From Nitratireductor aquimarinus (GTDB lineage Bacteria > Pseudomonadota > Alphaproteobacteria > Rhizobiales > Rhizobiaceae): a stretch of 64,000 nt of DNA. This document shows, piece after piece, positions 49,478 to 58,882 of this stretch (positions are counted from its first letter, which is position 1; each line of letters opens with the position of its first letter). The stretch spans positions 124,001-188,000 of the forward strand of contig NZ_CP177240.1 of the NCBI RefSeq assembly GCF_046773475.1, given 5' to 3'. The notes beneath the pieces are model-generated. The model made no database searches, was not told the origin of the DNA, and saw only the letters and a list, made by a program, of their open reading frames with translations. The translations under genes were made by a program, and so were the position numbers.

Positions 49478-50203
49478 TCAGTCCATCCAGACATCCGTTC
49501 GCAGCCGGAACCGGTTGGGGTCGTAGATCGCGTGGGTGATCTCAACGAGCCTGCCATCTTCGGCGTAAAGTTCTGCATCGAGCGCAATGACGGGCATGCC
49601 CGCTTCCAGCCCGATGGAGGCGGCGGCCTGCGACGGGCAGGCAAGCGCCGTCACGGACTGGCGCAGCCGCGTGATCTGCAGATCAAAGAGACCTTCGATG
49701 AGCTCGAAGACCGAGCCGCCCACCCGGTCGAGAACCGGGTCGATCCCCGCAAACGCGCCATCGACAAACATGACCAGCCAGCTGACCGGCTTTTCGGACT
49801 GCCCGAGAAAACGTTCCGCCGTGATCTCCAGCCAGAAGCCGGTAGAGCTTTGATGCTTGCCCAGAAACGGGCTTTCGCCATCGGCCACGTGACGCGTCTT
49901 GAGCACCTGAAGCCGTGAACTCTTCGTCAGGCTGAGCAGTTCCGGGAAACCGCTGGTCGCCATGCGCAGGCTCTTTTGCGGCTGGTTGGAGACGACAATT
50001 GTTCCAAGCCGGCGGCGTCTTTCGACCAGCCCCTCGCTTTCCAGCTCGGCCATGGCGCGGCGGAGCGTGGTGCGGCTCACATTGTAGTCGGCAGCAAGAT
50101 CGACCTCCGGCGGCAGCCTTTCGCCCAGTTTCAGCGCGCCGGACGTGATGCGGTCGCGCAGCGTCTGGGTGAGTTGGGCGTGGCGGGGAAGAGGTGCATT
50201 CAT
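49478..50203 (-). CDS. GntR-family (HutC-type) transcriptional regulator
   Basis: A 241-residue protein: N-terminal GntR winged helix (LRDRITSGALKLGERLPPE, DYNVSRTTLRRAMAELE, residues 15-60) and a UTRA ligand-binding domain (about 90-240: EITAERFLG, PVSWLVMFVD, IALDAELYAEDGRLVEITHA). HutC-type regulators sense a small carboxylic acid, sugar or amine. It begins three bases after the TRAP permease stop and is probably the last gene of the minus-strand operon that starts near 60.7 kb, so it would regulate its own catabolic block. Confidence 0.93.
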   Translation of the reverse strand: MNAPLPRHAQLTQTLRDRITSGALKLGERLPPEVDLAADYNVSRTTLRRAMAELESEGLVERRRRLGTIVVSNQPQKSLRMATSGFPELLSLTKSSRLQVLKTRHVADGESPFLGKHQSSTGFWLEITAERFLGQSEKPVSWLVMFVDGAFAGIDPVLDRVGGSVFELIEGLFDLQITRLRQSVTALACPSQAAASIGLEAGMPVIALDAELYAEDGRLVEITHAIYDPNRFRLRTDVWMD

Positions 50204-50206
50204 CGA

Positions 50207-51493
50207 TCAGATACTGCTCGGCAACCAGAGGACAATTTGCGGAAAGACTGCAAGTAGAATGGCAAAACCCAGCATGATTAGGAAGAAGGGAAACACCGCT
50301 CTGAAGAGAAACGACATCGGAAGACCGGTGCGCGACTGAATAACAAACAGATTGAAGCCGACCGGTGGCGTGATTTGCGAAATTTCGACGGCGATCACGA
50401 TGAAAATGCCGAACCAGACCGGATCGAAACCGGCTGCGACCACCAGCGGCAGGGTGATCGGCAGGGTCATCACGATGATCGACGTGCCGTCGAGGAACAT
50501 GCCGATCAGCACATAAAACGCCAGCAGGAAAACGATCAGCATCATCGGCGAAAGCTCAAGCAGCGCAATCTGCCCTGCAATCGCCTTCGGGAGCCCCAGA
50601 AAGCCGAGCGCTGCGTTCAACAGGGCCGCGCCGGCAAGGATCAGCCCCATCATGGCGCTGGTTGCTACGGCGCTGCGTCCGGCCATCGCCAGCCCCTTGA
50701 AGGTCAGGCCGCCGCGCACCCAGGAAAGGATCAGCGCGCCCAGAACACCGGTCGCGGCAAGTTCGGTCGGGCTGGCCAGCCCGAAATAGAGCGCGCCCAT
50801 GATGCCGCCGATAAGCGCGACCATCGGCCCGATTTCCCGCAGGCCGCGCCATCGGTCCGCCCAGCTGTAGCGCGCGCGCTCTTCCTGCCGCCCTGAAACC
50901 GTGTGCGCCACGGCAATGTAGGACACAAAGATCGTCGCCAGAAGAATGCCGGGAACGATGCCTGCGATGAACAGTTCGAGAATGCTCTGCTGCGCGGCCA
51001 CGCCGTAGATGATCATGATGATCGAGGGCGGGATCAGGAAGCCGAGCGTGCCGGAGCCGGCCAGAGAACCGACGGAAAGCCGCCGGTCATAGCCACGCGC
51101 TTCAAGTTCCGGCAGGGTGACGCGCCCGACAATGGCCGTCGTCGCCGCCGATGAGCCGGAAACGGCGGCAAACAGGGTCGATCCGGCGACATTCACATGC
51201 AGCAATCCACCGGGCAGGCGGGTCACCCATGGTGCGAGCCCGGAAAAGAGAGACTGGCCGAGCCGCGCCGTCACCAGAATATCGCTCATCAGAATGAAGA
51301 GCGGCAGCGCCAGCAGTTCCTGTGCGGTGAGCGACGACCAAAGGAGTTTGCCCGTATAGGCAATCAGCGGCAGGTTGGGCTTGAAGACGGCAAGCAGCGT
51401 GAACGCCACGCCAAAGAGCGAAAGCCCGACCCAGACCGAGCCCAGCAGAAACGCTGCAAACAGCAGAAGCGTGAGGAGCCCGATCTCAAGCAT
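50207..51493 (-). CDS. dctM: TRAP transporter large permease (DctM)
   Basis: A 428-residue membrane protein with about twelve spans and the family landmarks ALPLFILMSDILV, GSTLFAAVSGSSAATTAIVG and SLAGSGTLGFLIPPSIIMII. AAGGAGGAAGCCG before the ATG at 51493 fixes the start. It overlaps the DctQ gene by eight bases. Driven by the sodium or proton gradient, it imports the acid delivered by the DctP protein at 52057. Confidence 0.94.
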   Translation of the reverse strand: MLEIGLLTLLLFAAFLLGSVWVGLSLFGVAFTLLAVFKPNLPLIAYTGKLLWSSLTAQELLALPLFILMSDILVTARLGQSLFSGLAPWVTRLPGGLLHVNVAGSTLFAAVSGSSAATTAIVGRVTLPELEARGYDRRLSVGSLAGSGTLGFLIPPSIIMIIYGVAAQQSILELFIAGIVPGILLATIFVSYIAVAHTVSGRQEERARYSWADRWRGLREIGPMVALIGGIMGALYFGLASPTELAATGVLGALILSWVRGGLTFKGLAMAGRSAVATSAMMGLILAGAALLNAALGFLGLPKAIAGQIALLELSPMMLIVFLLAFYVLIGMFLDGTSIIVMTLPITLPLVVAAGFDPVWFGIFIVIAVEISQITPPVGFNLFVIQSRTGLPMSFLFRAVFPFFLIMLGFAILLAVFPQIVLWLPSSI

Positions 51494-52010
51494 CGGCTTC
51501 CTCCTTGGCAAGCGGCTGTTCGGCCGGCAGGTCGAGCCATAATCGGATCGTGCGGGCGCACAGGTCCAGAACGAGCTGCGCTGCACCCAGAACGGCGAGT
51601 GCCTGCGGATAGATGAGCGGCGTGTTCGTGTAGCTCGACTGGCGCAGGCCGCGCGCCCATGAATTGGCGAAGAGAGACCAGAAGGAAATCAACACAAGCA
51701 GCGCCAGCGCGATACCGACAACCGTCGCCGCAATGTTGAGCCAGCGCTGTCCCTGCAGCCCGAGAAAGCCTTGCGCAAGTGTGACACGCACATGGCTGCC
51801 GCGCCGCAGCGCCGGACCGGCGCCGAGCAGGAAGACCCCGGCCATCGCAAAGCTCGAAAACTCCCACGACACCGCCAGGCTGGTGGCGAGAAAGCCACGG
51901 CTGAAGACTTCCGCCAGCATCAGGAGGCAAAAGCTGTATAGCAGGATGCTGGCCAGCGTTTCAGCCAGCCACGACGTCGTGTCGGAGAATTTCAGAAAGC
52001 CGTGCAACAT
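51486..52010 (-). CDS. dctQ: TRAP transporter small permease (DctQ)
   Basis: A 174-residue membrane protein with four spans (about 15-33, 48-68, 90-108, 130-150) and the DctQ-type pair of segments VSWEFSSFAMAGVFLLGAGP and RRGSHVRVTLAQ. It supports the large subunit DctM. It follows the binding-protein gene after a hairpin and overlaps dctM by eight bases. Confidence 0.9.
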   Translation of the reverse strand: MLHGFLKFSDTTSWLAETLASILLYSFCLLMLAEVFSRGFLATSLAVSWEFSSFAMAGVFLLGAGPALRRGSHVRVTLAQGFLGLQGQRWLNIAATVVGIALALLVLISFWSLFANSWARGLRQSSYTNTPLIYPQALAVLGAAQLVLDLCARTIRLWLDLPAEQPLAKEEADA

Positions 52011-52024
52011 TGGGCCCCCGGAAG

Positions 52025-52049
52025 CGGGCGTCCCGTTGAAGGACGCCCG
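52025..52049 (-). terminator. Hairpin between dctP and dctQ
   Basis: A perfect 9-bp stem (CGGGCGTCC/GGACGCCCG) with a seven-base loop lies directly after the dctP stop (minus strand) and before dctQ. It probably raises dctP messenger level over that of the permease genes. Confidence 0.65.
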
Positions 52050-52056
52050 GAATTGG

Positions 52057-53046
52057 CTACTTGCCGGCTGCCTTGGTGTAGGCTTCGATCACCGGGCCGG
52101 CCTCGGGCACGCGCTCGATGAACTCATCCCACATGGTGCGGCCGCTCTCGCCCATCAGCGTCATGAGGCTCTCGTCCGGCTGAACCATGGTCATGCCGTT
52201 TTCGGCCAGAGTCTTGCCTTTGGTTTCGTCTTCGGCTGCAGAGAGCGCCCAGAACTCATCCTGCATCTTTGCAGCCAGTTCCTCGATCTTGGTCTGCTCT
52301 TCGGGCGAAAGCGCGTTCCAGGTATCGAGATTGACGGTTACGGCGTCCGAAGAGGTGGACCACTGCATGGGGCTGAAAAAGGCGGTGAGATCCCACAATT
52401 TGCCATCGACGCCCGAGGAGGTGGAGGTGGCCACACCGTCGATGGTGCCGGCGGCCAGAGCGGGGGCGACATCGCCCCAGGGCATTTCCAGCGGTGCTGC
52501 GCCAAGCAGCGTCAGGAACTGGAAGCTGGCCGGGTTGAATGCGCGAATGCGCACGCCTTCCATGTCGGCGGAGGAGCTGATCTTCTCACGCGAGTAGACG
52601 CCCGGCGAAGGCCACGGAACATAGTAGAGGATCTTCTGATTGTGGCGCTCGGCGATCTCGTCATAGAGCGGCGATGCGGCTTCGAGGAAGAGTTTCATCT
52701 CATCCTGTCCGCGGATCAGGAAGGGAAGGGTGTCCATCGCCAGAACCGGCTCTTCGCCAGCCTGAAGGAAGAGAAGGACGCTGCCCATCTGCACAATGCC
52801 ATTTTCCACGGCTGCCAGAGATTCCGAGGCGGAAACGCCAATCTCGCTGCCCTTGTGCACGGTGATCTCGACGGACCCGCCAGTGGCTTCCTTCACGGCT
52901 TCAGCGAACCTGTTTGCCGCAACGTTCTGGAAGTTCGTCTCGGGCCACGGCGTCGAGAAGTCCAGCTTGGTCTGGGCCATTGCCGAACCGCTCACGAGAG
53001 CAAGCGCTGCGCCTGCCGCCAGTGCCTTGAGTGAATATGCGATCAT
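52057..53046 (-). CDS. dctP: TRAP transporter substrate-binding protein (DctP)
   Basis: A 329-residue periplasmic protein with a Sec signal cut after AMA near residue 24. Landmarks of the DctP family are seen: FSTPWPETNFQNVAANRFAEAV, GGSVEITVHKGSEIG, GVYSREKISSSADMEGVRIR with the conserved Arg that binds the ligand carboxylate, and GTIDGVATSTSSG. The ligand should be an organic acid. The gene is in the same run as HyuA/HyuB and hydroxyacid enzymes, so the acid is presumably their substrate. Confidence 0.93.
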   Translation of the reverse strand: MIAYSLKALAAGAALALVSGSAMAQTKLDFSTPWPETNFQNVAANRFAEAVKEATGGSVEITVHKGSEIGVSASESLAAVENGIVQMGSVLLFLQAGEEPVLAMDTLPFLIRGQDEMKLFLEAASPLYDEIAERHNQKILYYVPWPSPGVYSREKISSSADMEGVRIRAFNPASFQFLTLLGAAPLEMPWGDVAPALAAGTIDGVATSTSSGVDGKLWDLTAFFSPMQWSTSSDAVTVNLDTWNALSPEEQTKIEELAAKMQDEFWALSAAEDETKGKTLAENGMTMVQPDESLMTLMGESGRTMWDEFIERVPEAGPVIEAYTKAAGK

Positions 53047-53090
53047 TGTCCGTTCTCTCCTCTTGAAGGTGCTATTGTCGGTTCTTCACT

Positions 53091-54752
53091 TCATTTCAAG
53101 CCATAGATCTCGTGCGCGACAGCTTGCGTGATCATGCCGCGCCGCAGATCGTCTTCCACGCGTTCCGTTCCGCGTTCGGTTGCGGGGCCAAAGCCGCCAC
53201 CACCCGGTGTGCGCAACACCAGCGCCTCGCCCGGTGGAACCCGGTAGAGCCCTTTCGACGTGATCTCCGTTCCGTCGGTAATGCGGGCAGCGCCCGGCAG
53301 TCCGGAAAGGCCGCCCTCCCGGCCTTCCGCGCCGCGTCTCAGCCGCTCGAACGCGGCGGCGGACACGATCAGCGCCTGATCCTTTGCCGCGCGGATGCGG
53401 ATTTCCTGCCCGAGCCCGCCGCGCCATTTTCCCGCGCCGCCGCTGTCCGGTGCGAATTCCTTGCGCTCATAGATGAGCGGAGCGACGGATTCGGCCACTT
53501 CGACCGAAACCACACCGACGCCCGAAGGAAAGGCGGTCGTCGACAACCCATCGGATGCGGGCCGTGCGCCCATGCCGCCAAGCGCCACATTGAGCGAAGC
53601 GAAACTGCGGGCTTCCGGCCCAGCGTCTTCGCCGGAAATCGCCAGAACCCAGAGCGCACCCGCACTTTCGGCAAGGATCTGCCCCGGCATGGCCTGTGCG
53701 AGGCAGCCAAGCATCAGGTCCGGCAGAGCCTGCCCAACCACATGCCGCGCGGTGACCGGCGCGGGGCGCTCGGCAGAGACGATCAGACCGGAAGGCGCAG
53801 TAATGCGGATTGCCTCCAGCGAGGCGTGGTTGTTGGGCACATGCGGCGCGACCGCGACCTTGATGCCGAAGGAGGCATAGGCCTGACTATAGCCGAGTGG
53901 GCAATTGATGCCGCGCGGAGCGGCAGGCGACGAACCGGCCAGATCAACCTCGATCACCCCGTCGCCGATGGTCATCCGCGCCCTGATCTCGATTGGCGCA
54001 TCGTAACCGTCAAGCGTGGTGTCGGCGCTGTAAATACCGGCAGGCAACCGCGCGATGGCTTCCCGCGTGGCCGTGGCGGAGCGCTCGAAGATGAACGCGG
54101 CCAGTGGCTGCAACGAGGTCAGCTCGTATTCGGCCATCAGGTCGAGCAGCCGCTTCAGCCCTTCATCATTGCAGCTCATCAGCGAAATGATGTCGCCCCG
54201 CGCCTCGCGCGGGATGCGCGAATTCGCCGTGACGATGCCGAGGAAATCCTCGTTCAGAACACCGGCCTTGCGCAGCTTCATCACGGGGAAGAGAACGCCT
54301 TCCTCCTGAACGGAGCGCCCTTCGGCCGACCAGCCGAGCCCGCCAATGTCGACCACATGGCAGGTCGAGGCGAGGTAGCCGACAATCCGCCCATTCACGA
54401 ATGCCGGCGTGACGACAACGAAGTCGAACACATGGCCGGCACCCAGCCAGGGATCGTTGGTGACAAGCACATCGCCTTCGACCAGCGTATCTGCCGGAAT
54501 GTGCTCCAGCATGGCGCAGACGGAACGCGCCATCGTGTTCACATGGCCCGGCGTGCCGGTGACGGCCTGCGCCATCATGCGGCCTTCGGCATCGAAAACG
54601 CCGGCGGACAGGTCTCCGGACTCGCGAACGATCGCACCGAAAGCCACACGCAGAAGCGCGTTGGCCTGTTCCTCCGAAACCGAAATCAGCCGGTTCCAGA
54701 GCACGTTCATGGCGATGATGTCTGCGTCGGAAAGGGGAGTGGTGGCGTTCAT
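53091..54752 (-). CDS. hyuB: Hydantoinase B / N-methylhydantoinase B-type subunit
   Basis: A 553-residue protein of the HyuB family, starting at the ATG at 54752 that overlaps the hyuA stop. It shows NRLISVSEEQANALLRVAFG, VTNDPWLGAGHVFDFVVV, GIVTANSRIPREARGDI and the terminal VLRTPGGGGFGPATERG. With HyuA it forms an ATP-dependent amidase that opens a five-membered ring such as hydantoin or 5-oxoproline, or acts on a related acid (acetone- and acetophenone-carboxylase subunits share the family). A fused HyuA-B is encoded separately in the window at 45202. Confidence 0.92.
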   Translation of the reverse strand: MNATTPLSDADIIAMNVLWNRLISVSEEQANALLRVAFGAIVRESGDLSAGVFDAEGRMMAQAVTGTPGHVNTMARSVCAMLEHIPADTLVEGDVLVTNDPWLGAGHVFDFVVVTPAFVNGRIVGYLASTCHVVDIGGLGWSAEGRSVQEEGVLFPVMKLRKAGVLNEDFLGIVTANSRIPREARGDIISLMSCNDEGLKRLLDLMAEYELTSLQPLAAFIFERSATATREAIARLPAGIYSADTTLDGYDAPIEIRARMTIGDGVIEVDLAGSSPAAPRGINCPLGYSQAYASFGIKVAVAPHVPNNHASLEAIRITAPSGLIVSAERPAPVTARHVVGQALPDLMLGCLAQAMPGQILAESAGALWVLAISGEDAGPEARSFASLNVALGGMGARPASDGLSTTAFPSGVGVVSVEVAESVAPLIYERKEFAPDSGGAGKWRGGLGQEIRIRAAKDQALIVSAAAFERLRRGAEGREGGLSGLPGAARITDGTEITSKGLYRVPPGEALVLRTPGGGGFGPATERGTERVEDDLRRGMITQAVAHEIYGLK

Positions 54753-56830
54753 GGCCGCACCTCGCGGTCGAGAATGACATGACCGAAGGGATGAAGCGTA
54801 ATCGCCCATCCGGTCGGAACGTAGGCGGTGGTCTGGGCTTCGCTCACCAAGGCGGGGCCGGGCAGGGGCTGGCCGGGCGCCAGCCCTTCACGCGGCACCA
54901 GCGCGCTTTCGACGAATTCGCCGCGCACCGGGTCGAACACCTTTACCGTTCCGGCAATGGTCGTTTGCTTTCCGGCGTCCGCTGCCGGCGCTTCCACCAG
55001 CGGTGCGGCCGGGCCACGGCAGATGAGCGACAGGGCGACCAGTTCGACCGGATTGTTTTCCAGAACGGTGCCGTAAGTCTCGCGGTAGAGCGTGATGAAA
55101 GCCTGCTCCAGCGCCTTTGCATCGGCGGGGTTTGCAAGCGGTTTTTCGAGAGGCACGCGCAGCGCGTGTCCCTGTCCGCTGTAGCGCAGTTCGGCTGCAA
55201 GGCTGATCGTCGCCGGTTCTCCCTCGGCAAGGGCCGGCAGAACCACTGCGGACGCCTCCCTGCGCATCTCTTCCTGCAGCATGGCGAGACGGTTGAGGTC
55301 CAGGCGCTCCATTGGCGCAAGCGTCGAGCGGGCCACCTCATAGGCGACCGGCGCACTCAGGAAACCGAGGGCGGACCCCACGCCGGCAAACGTCGGAATA
55401 ATGACACGCGCAATGCCCAGCTTTTCGGCAATGCGCACCGCGTGCAACGGGCCTGCGCCACCGGACGCCATGATCGTGTAGCGGGTGACATCCTTGCCCT
55501 GTTCGATGGCATGAACGCGCGCGGCATTGGCCATCGCTTCCTCGCCCACTTCCAGAATGCCGGCTGCGGCCCATTCGGCAGAGCTCAGGCCAAGCGGCGT
55601 GGCGACATGTTCTTCTATGGCGGCGGTCGCAAGCTCCGGCTGAAGCGTGATCTTGCCCCCGGCAAAGCCTTCGGGACGGATCTTGCCGAGCACCACATTG
55701 GCGTCGGTGATGGCCGGCATGGCGCCGCCCAGCGCGTAACAGGCGGGGCCTGGAACCGAACTTGCGCTTTCCGGTCCGACCGCGAGCCGCCCAAGCGCAT
55801 CGCGCCTGGCGATGGAGCCGCCGCCCGCGCCGATCTCAACCAGTTCCGTGGTCGGCACGCGAACCGGCAGGCCGCTGCCCTTGATGTCACGCCATGCGCG
55901 GGCAACTTCAAAGCGGCGGGTGGTGGCCGGAACGGCATCTTCAAGAAAGCAGATCTTTGCAGTCGTGCCGCCCATATCGAAGGCGAGAAGCTTTGCCTCA
56001 TCGGTCTCGCGCGCAACACGCGCGCCCAGCGCGACGCCGCCGGCCGGTCCCGATTCCACCAGTCGGATGGGAATGCGGGCCGCCTGTTCCAGCGTCGTCA
56101 AACCGCCGCCCGAAAGCATGAGCATGAACTGCCCGGCAAAGCCGCGCTCCCGTAATGCAGCGTCGAAGCGGTGCAGATAATGCGCCATGAGCGGGCGCAC
56201 ATAGGCGTTGGCGCAGGTGGTCGAAAAACGCTCATATTCACGGATTTCCGGCGAAACCTCGCAGGAAAGGCAAATCGTCACCTTGGCGGGCAGGTCTTCG
56301 CGCAGCCAGTCGTGAACCAGCTTTTCATGCGCGGGATTGACCGTGGCGTGCAGGAAGCCGACTGCGACCGCCTCAACGCCCTCGTCGCAAAGGCGCGCGG
56401 CGAGAGCCCGAACATCCTCGCGATCCGGCGCAGCCAGAACCCTGCCATCTGCGGCGATGCGCTCGCGCAGTGTGAAGCGCAGTTCGCGCGGAACCAGCGC
56501 CTGCGGAAGCTGCAGGTCGGTGTCGTACTGTTCAAAACGCTTCTCATAGGCCATCTCGAGGATGTCCCTGAAACCTTCCGTGGTGATGAAGGCCGTCTTC
56601 GCGCCGCGCCGCTCGATCAGCGCATTGGTGGCGAGCGTCGTACCGTGGATGACCGTGCGCACATCGGCGAAGGAAAGACCCAGCTCCGAAACCAGAAAGG
56701 CGCTTCCCTCCAGCGCGGCCTCTTCAGGGGCGGCCGGCGTGGTGAGCAATTTATGCGAATGGATCGCGCCCTCGCGTTCGAGAACGACGTCGGTGAAGGT
56801 GCCGCCAATGTCGATGGCAAGTCTGGTCAT
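54749..56830 (-). CDS. hyuA: Hydantoinase A / N-methylhydantoinase A-type subunit
   Basis: A 693-residue protein, the normal length for HyuA. It has the ASKHA-type ATP-binding motifs: LAIDIGGTFTDVVLE at the start, VIHGTTLATNALIERRGAKT, LLAFDMGGTTAKICFLED in the middle, and VEIGAGGGSIARRD. The C-terminal region ends with TGWAITLHPFGHVILDR. AGGAAGTTCC precedes the ATG. It works with HyuB. A gap of 156 bases with a hairpin separates it from the FMN-oxidase gene. Confidence 0.94.
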   Translation of the reverse strand: MTRLAIDIGGTFTDVVLEREGAIHSHKLLTTPAAPEEAALEGSAFLVSELGLSFADVRTVIHGTTLATNALIERRGAKTAFITTEGFRDILEMAYEKRFEQYDTDLQLPQALVPRELRFTLRERIAADGRVLAAPDREDVRALAARLCDEGVEAVAVGFLHATVNPAHEKLVHDWLREDLPAKVTICLSCEVSPEIREYERFSTTCANAYVRPLMAHYLHRFDAALRERGFAGQFMLMLSGGGLTTLEQAARIPIRLVESGPAGGVALGARVARETDEAKLLAFDMGGTTAKICFLEDAVPATTRRFEVARAWRDIKGSGLPVRVPTTELVEIGAGGGSIARRDALGRLAVGPESASSVPGPACYALGGAMPAITDANVVLGKIRPEGFAGGKITLQPELATAAIEEHVATPLGLSSAEWAAAGILEVGEEAMANAARVHAIEQGKDVTRYTIMASGGAGPLHAVRIAEKLGIARVIIPTFAGVGSALGFLSAPVAYEVARSTLAPMERLDLNRLAMLQEEMRREASAVVLPALAEGEPATISLAAELRYSGQGHALRVPLEKPLANPADAKALEQAFITLYRETYGTVLENNPVELVALSLICRGPAAPLVEAPAADAGKQTTIAGTVKVFDPVRGEFVESALVPREGLAPGQPLPGPALVSEAQTTAYVPTGWAITLHPFGHVILDREVRP

Positions 56831-56938
56831 CGGAACTTCCTAGTCTGTACGATTTTTAATAGTATGAACCTTTCGGTTTGCGCAAGGCTTTTGCGCGCCG
56901 GCCCGTTTCTGCCTGTGAGAAAGCGCGCATGGCTGGAG

Positions 56939-56962
56939 AGCGCCTCCGGTCGAAGGCGCTTT
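56939..56962 (+). terminator. Hairpin in the gap between FMN-oxidase and hyuA genes
   Basis: AGCGCCT/AGGCGCT, a 7-bp stem with an eight-base loop, is followed by TT on the plus strand. It lies 24 bases after the end of the minus-strand oxidase gene, so it may weaken read-through into hyuA. Confidence 0.45.
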
Positions 56963-56986
56963 ACGAATGTCGCAGTCGGTGACGGG

Positions 56987-58204
56987 TCAGCGGGGCAGGG
57001 AGAGTTCGGCGGCTTCGCGCATCTGCAATGGCGTGGTGATGCCGAGAAGGGCCATGTCGCGGTCCACTTCTTCGCGCAGCAGCGCCGCCACGTGTCGCAC
57101 GCCGTCCTCGCCGTGGGTTGCCGCTGCATAGAGGAAGGGACGCCCCACGAAGACGAAGTCCGCCCCCAGCATGATCGCTTTCAGAACATCCGTGCCCCGG
57201 CGGATGCCACTGTCGAACATGACGGGCATCTCCGGCACGGCTTCCCGTATCGAGGGGAGAACCTGAAGGGGCGAAACGGCTGTGTCGAGCTGGCGGCCAC
57301 CATGATTGGAAACGATGACCCCGTCGCAGCCCAGCGTCCGGGCCATGCGCGCATCATCCGGGTGCAGAACGCCTTTCACGATCAGGCGGCCCGACCACAG
57401 GTCGCGTATGCGGCGGATATCCTCCCAGCACAGCCGGTCGCGCTCGATGGTCGAGCGAACGAGATCGCGGGAGAAAAGAGGCGGGCCCTGTACGGCCTCC
57501 ATGTTTTCGAAATGCGGCATGCCGCGCATCGCGATTTCACGTCCCAGCGTGCCGAGCGTCCATCGGGGATGGGTGATGCCCTGCCAGACAAGCTGCGGCG
57601 TGATGCGAAAGGGTGCATCGAAGCCGTTGCGCGCATTGTTTTCGCGATTGCCCGCCACCGGAACGTCGCCGGTCACCACAAGATGATCGAAACCGGCAGA
57701 GGAAACGCGTTTCAGAAGCGGCTCGATGCGCCCCATGTTGCCCGGTATATAGGCCTGAAACCAGCGGCTTCCGCCTTCTCTGGCGACCCTTTCGAGCGGC
57801 GTCAGGGACGCTGCCGAGCAGATTGCAAAACTGCCGGCGGACGCCGCGCCTCTGGCCAGCACCACATCGCCGTCAAAGGCTGCCAGTGCACTAAAACCCA
57901 TCGGCGCAACGCCGAAAGGCACTGGATAGCTCTGATCGAACAGGCGCGTTTCCAGAGAACGCTGCGAAACGTCCTGCAAGATGCGTGGCTGGAGACCGAT
58001 ATGCCCGAAGGCTGCGCGGTTGGCGCGCAGACTTGCATCCGTCTCCACGCCGCCGCTGACATATCCGAAAATCGACTTCGGCAGGAGCCGGCGCGCACTG
58101 CGCTCGAAATCATCCAGTGAAAGGTGGCCGCGCAGCCTGCGCGGCACCCTGGACGGCTTGCGCCGCGAAATGGAGACCGGGTCCGTGGAAGTCGTATCGT
58201 TCAT
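56987..58204 (-). CDS. FMN-dependent 2-hydroxy-acid oxidase/dehydrogenase (LldD/glycolate oxidase family)
   Basis: A 405-residue TIM-barrel flavoprotein. Landmarks are PKSIFGYVSGGVETDASLRAN, VPFGVAPMGFSALA, WFQAYI, HLVVTGDVP, LIVKGVLHPDDA with the FMN-binding Lys, SNHGGRQLD with the active-site His and substrate-binding Arg, and DSGIRRGTDVLKAIMLGADF. It oxidises an L-2-hydroxy acid to the 2-oxo acid. It ends one operon segment, directly after the RraA-like gene (its start abuts that gene's stop). It also has an N-terminal basic extension of about 25 residues, not a signal peptide. Confidence 0.92.
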   Translation of the reverse strand: MNDTTSTDPVSISRRKPSRVPRRLRGHLSLDDFERSARRLLPKSIFGYVSGGVETDASLRANRAAFGHIGLQPRILQDVSQRSLETRLFDQSYPVPFGVAPMGFSALAAFDGDVVLARGAASAGSFAICSAASLTPLERVAREGGSRWFQAYIPGNMGRIEPLLKRVSSAGFDHLVVTGDVPVAGNRENNARNGFDAPFRITPQLVWQGITHPRWTLGTLGREIAMRGMPHFENMEAVQGPPLFSRDLVRSTIERDRLCWEDIRRIRDLWSGRLIVKGVLHPDDARMARTLGCDGVIVSNHGGRQLDTAVSPLQVLPSIREAVPEMPVMFDSGIRRGTDVLKAIMLGADFVFVGRPFLYAAATHGEDGVRHVAALLREEVDRDMALLGITTPLQMREAAELSLPR

Positions 58205-58882
58205 CTACTCAAATTCGCAGCCGCGCGATTGCAGGCTTTCCATCACCCAGCCTCTTTCGACGCTGCCATCGGCAATCTTGGCCATTTCAACCTGTTCTGC
58301 GTCCTGTTTCCTGCGCGTCGCGGCGAGGATGGTTTCCGTCTGGTCGAACGGCACTGTAAGCACTCCGTCGCCATCGGCAAGCACCAGATCGCCAGGTTCG
58401 ATGACCATGCCGTCGATTGCGATGGTGGTGTTCACCTCGCCGGGGCCGTCCTTGTAGGGGCCGCGATGGGTGACGCCCGCAGCGTAGAGCGGAAAATCCA
58501 TGCGCCGGATCTCGTCGGCATCGCGGATTGCGCCATTGACGATGATGCCGGCAACCCCGCGCTTTTTCGCAATCGCAACCATGATCTCGCCGAGGATCGC
58601 CGTGGTCAGGTCACCGCCGGCGTCCACAACGATCACGTCGCCCGGTTCGGCAATGTCGAGCGCATGATGCAGCATCAGATTGTCGCCGGGACGGGTGCGG
58701 ACGGTCAGGGCCGGTCCTGCCAGAACGCTCCGAGCGTCGTGGATCGGCCGCAGCCGCGCGCCACCGGCATACATGCGCGACATGCAATCGCTCACATTGG
58801 CGACCGGCAGCTCACGAAACGCGTCAATGGTGCTCTGCTCCACGCGCCGCTGCCGTTTGCGCACACAAAAGCCGATGGTCAT
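58205..58882 (-). CDS. RraA-family protein (possible 4-hydroxy-4-methyl-2-oxoglutarate-type aldolase)
   Basis: A 225-residue protein of the RraA/dimethylmenaquinone-methyltransferase-like fold. It has VANVSDCMSRM near the start, then AGPALTVRTRPGDNLMLHHA, GDVIVVDAGGDLTTAILGEI, GIIVNGAIRDADEIR, which holds the Arg-Asp pair that binds the metal in HMG/CHA aldolases, and GDLVLADGDGVLTVP. Class II pyruvate aldolases of this fold split 4-hydroxy-2-oxo acids to pyruvate and another oxo acid. Its position between two hydroxyacid redox enzymes favours such a carbon-carbon cleavage over RNase E inhibition. It overlaps the dehydrogenase gene by ATGA. Confidence 0.86.
   Translation of the reverse strand: MTIGFCVRKRQRRVEQSTIDAFRELPVANVSDCMSRMYAGGARLRPIHDARSVLAGPALTVRTRPGDNLMLHHALDIAEPGDVIVVDAGGDLTTAILGEIMVAIAKKRGVAGIIVNGAIRDADEIRRMDFPLYAAGVTHRGPYKDGPGEVNTTIAIDGMVIEPGDLVLADGDGVLTVPFDQTETILAATRRKQDAEQVEMAKIADGSVERGWVMESLQSRGCEFE

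Noticed and set aside
56171..58120. Open frame of 649 codons on the plus strand opposite hyuA and the FMN oxidase gene
   Set aside because: It spans two opposite-strand genes and their gap, and its translation shows no domain; the opposite-strand genes are clear.
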